64,000 nt of DNA, taken from positions 62,001-126,000 of the forward strand of contig NZ_JAGQCV010000008.1 in assembly GCF_024346375.1 (NCBI RefSeq), given 5' to 3'. The notes under the pieces are model-generated. The model worked only from the letters and a program-made list of their open reading frames with translations, did not search any database and had not been told where the DNA came from. The DNA is from Synechococcus sp. ATX 2A4. Lineage in GTDB: Bacteria; Cyanobacteriota; Cyanobacteriia; PCC-6307; Cyanobiaceae. Each line of letters begins with the position of its first letter. Position 1 is the first letter of the stretch. Below, one piece after another: positions 62,165-64,000 of the stretch. A program made the translations under genes and the position numbers.

Positions 62165-64000
62165 ATGTCGGTGTCTGATCCGTTTCTGCGCCGGCCGGTG
62201 CTCACCTTGGTGGTGACCCTGCTGGTCCTGATGGCTGGAGCGATCGCCCTGCCAGCCCTTCAGGTGGAGAACCTGCCCCCGATTGCGCCCATCCGGGTGA
62301 GCGTGCGCGCCAGCTATCCCGGTGGGGGCGCCCTCGCCGTGGAACAGGGGGTCACCACCCCACTGGAGCGCCAGCTCAACGGCTTGGAGCGCCTCGAGAG
62401 CATCCGTTCCAGCAGCTCGGCGAACGGCAGCACGATCACGCTCACCTTCGAGGGCGGCAATCCCGAGCTCAACCAGATCAATGCTCAGAACGAGGCCACG
62501 CTGGCGAACCGTCAGCTGCCGCCGCAGGTGTCACGGCTGGGGGTGCAAGTGCGCCGCAGCTCCGACGACCTGCTCATGGTGCTGGGCTTCAGTGCCAAGG
62601 AAGGCGTCTACGCGCCATCGTTTCTGAGGGGCTGGGTGGATCAGCAGCTGCGCGATTCCCTCCAGAGGGTGCCAGGCGTGGGCAACGTCACCGCGTTCGG
62701 GGGCGGGGATCTCGCCTTTCGGCTGTGGCTGGATCCTGTGGAGCTGGAAAAGCGCCAGCTCACCATCCTTGATGTGGAACGCGCTCTGGCTGAGCAGAAC
62801 GTGCTGGCTGCCCTCGGCCAGGTGGGCGACGCCCCCAGCCCCCCCGGCCAGCAGATCACCTTGCCGCTGGAGATGGAAGGGCGGTTGCGCAGCGTGCGCG
62901 AACTGGAGCAGCTGGTGGTGAGCCGCACGGCCGATGGCGGCGTCGTGCTGCTCAAGGACGTTGGCCGGGTGGCCCTCGACCTCGAGAGTTTTGAGAGCAC
63001 CGGCATGAACCTGAACGGGGATCCGGTGGTGGCGGTGCAGATCTTCCAGCGCGATGGCAGCAATGCCCTGGAGGTGAGCGACGCGGTGAATGCCAGCCTT
63101 GATCGATTGGCGAATCAATTCCCACCCGGTGTGGAGGTGCAGAGAATCGTCGATGTGGCCGACCCCGTGCGGGAAAGCATCGAACGCACCCGCGCCAGCC
63201 TGCGGGACGCCGTGGTGTTGGTGCTGGTGGTGCTGCTTCTGGCCCTCGGCAACAGCCGGCTAACGGTGGTCACGGCCATGGCCGTGCCTGTGGCCCTGAT
63301 CGGCAGTCTCAGCCTCCTGTGGGTCACAGGCAGCTCGATCAACACACTCAGCCTGTTCGGCATGGTGCTGGCCACAGGGCTGGTGGTGGATGACGCGATC
63401 GTGGTGAGCGAAGACATCGGCCGCCGCCTCGAGCAGGGGGAATCACCGGCGATGGCCGCCCGCAACGCGATGCAGGAGCTGGGCGGTGCGGTGATCGCCA
63501 CCTCGCTGGTGCTGGTGGCGGTGTTCTTGCCAGTGCTGGCGATGGCCGGCAGCGTCGGCCGGCTCTACCAACCGATCGCGATCACAATCAGCGCCACGAT
63601 CCTGTTCTCCACCATCAATGCGCTCACCTTCACGCCGGTGGCGTCAGCCTGGCTGCTTGCCCACGGCTGGAGAGAACCAGCCCGGCTGAAGCGGCTGCTT
63701 AACCAGCCGCAGGTTTGGCTGGAACGCTTGGGTCTTCACTACGGCCGCGCCCTCGAGCGCAGCTTCCGCCTCAGGCGCCTGGTGCTGCTGGGGCTGGCAG
63801 GCGGCATTGTGCTGACGTTGTGGGGCCTGGGGCAACTGCCCACGGGATTCATCCCCCAGGAAGACGAAGGCCAGATCCGGGGCGTAGTGGTGTTGCCGGG
63901 TGGTGCCTCCATCCAGGCCACGGAAGCCGTGCTGGAACAGGTGCGGGAACGGGTGGTGCAGGAGCCGATGGTGCGGATCGCCAACTTCTACGCCGGGCGC
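62165..64000 (+). CDS. RND efflux transporter permease, N-terminal part
   Basis: The first 612 codons of an AcrB-type HAE-RND permease; the gene runs off the window. MSVSDPFLRRPVLTLVVTLL is the usual first helix with the F-x-x-R-P start. The porter domain has YPGGGALAVEQGVTTPLERQ and GVGNVTAFGG. Helices 2-4 include LSLFGMVLATGLVVDDAIVV with the paired Asp residues of the proton relay. Such pumps expel drugs, metals or lipids with a periplasmic adaptor (not visible). An ATG at 62165 is used. Drug versus other substrate cannot be decided from this part. Confidence 0.93.
   Translation, partial: MSVSDPFLRRPVLTLVVTLLVLMAGAIALPALQVENLPPIAPIRVSVRASYPGGGALAVEQGVTTPLERQLNGLERLESIRSSSSANGSTITLTFEGGNPELNQINAQNEATLANRQLPPQVSRLGVQVRRSSDDLLMVLGFSAKEGVYAPSFLRGWVDQQLRDSLQRVPGVGNVTAFGGGDLAFRLWLDPVELEKRQLTILDVERALAEQNVLAALGQVGDAPSPPGQQITLPLEMEGRLRSVRELEQLVVSRTADGGVVLLKDVGRVALDLESFESTGMNLNGDPVVAVQIFQRDGSNALEVSDAVNASLDRLANQFPPGVEVQRIVDVADPVRESIERTRASLRDAVVLVLVVLLLALGNSRLTVVTAMAVPVALIGSLSLLWVTGSSINTLSLFGMVLATGLVVDDAIVVSEDIGRRLEQGESPAMAARNAMQELGGAVIATSLVLVAVFLPVLAMAGSVGRLYQPIAITISATILFSTINALTFTPVASAWLLAHGWREPARLKRLLNQPQVWLERLGLHYGRALERSFRLRRLVLLGLAGGIVLTLWGLGQLPTGFIPQEDEGQIRGVVVLPGGASIQATEAVLEQVRERVVQEPMVRIANFYAGR

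Overview
The window is a gene-dense, high-GC stretch of a cyanobacterial chromosome. Photosystem I genes (psaD, psaI, psaL), NDH-1 subunit N (ndhN), the clock-input protein gene ldpA, a Ycf45/R3H ATPase, carotenoid desaturase crtD, a CAAD-domain thylakoid protein and several cyanobacteria-only DUFs (DUF1815, DUF2839) leave little doubt. The GC-rich coding and gene order suggest a Cyanobium / Synechococcus-like picocyanobacterium; this placement is inference, since no 16S gene is present.

Layout. 1-4.7 kb is the least ordinary part: the end of an EAL-domain protein, an acyltransferase, a family 2 glycosyltransferase convergent with a DUF547 protein, then about 1 kb with a decayed membrane-protein gene and a tRNA-Cys. 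4.7-13.5 kb holds a lipid-A-disaccharide-synthase-like gene, rnd, a cytochrome b6f assembly-type protein, an amidase-like secreted protein, hemF, mrp, rodA and an atypical histidine kinase. 13.5-24.5 kb holds psaD, a tightly overlapped trpE-gshA-ppc run, tRNA-Arg, recF, speD, larE and a tandem-domain cobO. 24.7-39.2 kb holds a K+ channel, a JAMM protease-moeB/rhodanese pair, crtD, tyrA, a degenerate DinG-like protein, recA, and the Ycf45-ldpA-ndhN group. 39.5-56.3 kb is the ribosomal protein supercluster from rplC to prfA, with secY, adk, rpoA and truA, closed by a clear terminator. 56.3-64 kb holds an HNH nuclease, alr, tRNA-Ser, a divergent serine hydrolase / NlpC-P60 pair, a polyprenyl-phosphate-type glycosyltransferase, psaI-psaL and the start of an RND efflux permease that runs off the end.

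Four tRNAs (Cys-GCA, Arg-CCG, Gln-UUG, Ser-GCU), four intrinsic or hairpin terminators and one very strong 25-bp perfect inverted repeat between DUF1815 and recA were found. No insertion sequence, prophage or CRISPR array was seen. I found no clear undescribed defence or mobile system. The more unusual observations are the apparent non-canonical starts of recF (ATT) and truA (CTG), a histidine kinase and a DinG-like helicase that have both lost ATP-binding motifs, an RG-rich extension of ribosomal protein S5, and a hexanucleotide repeat directly in front of alr.
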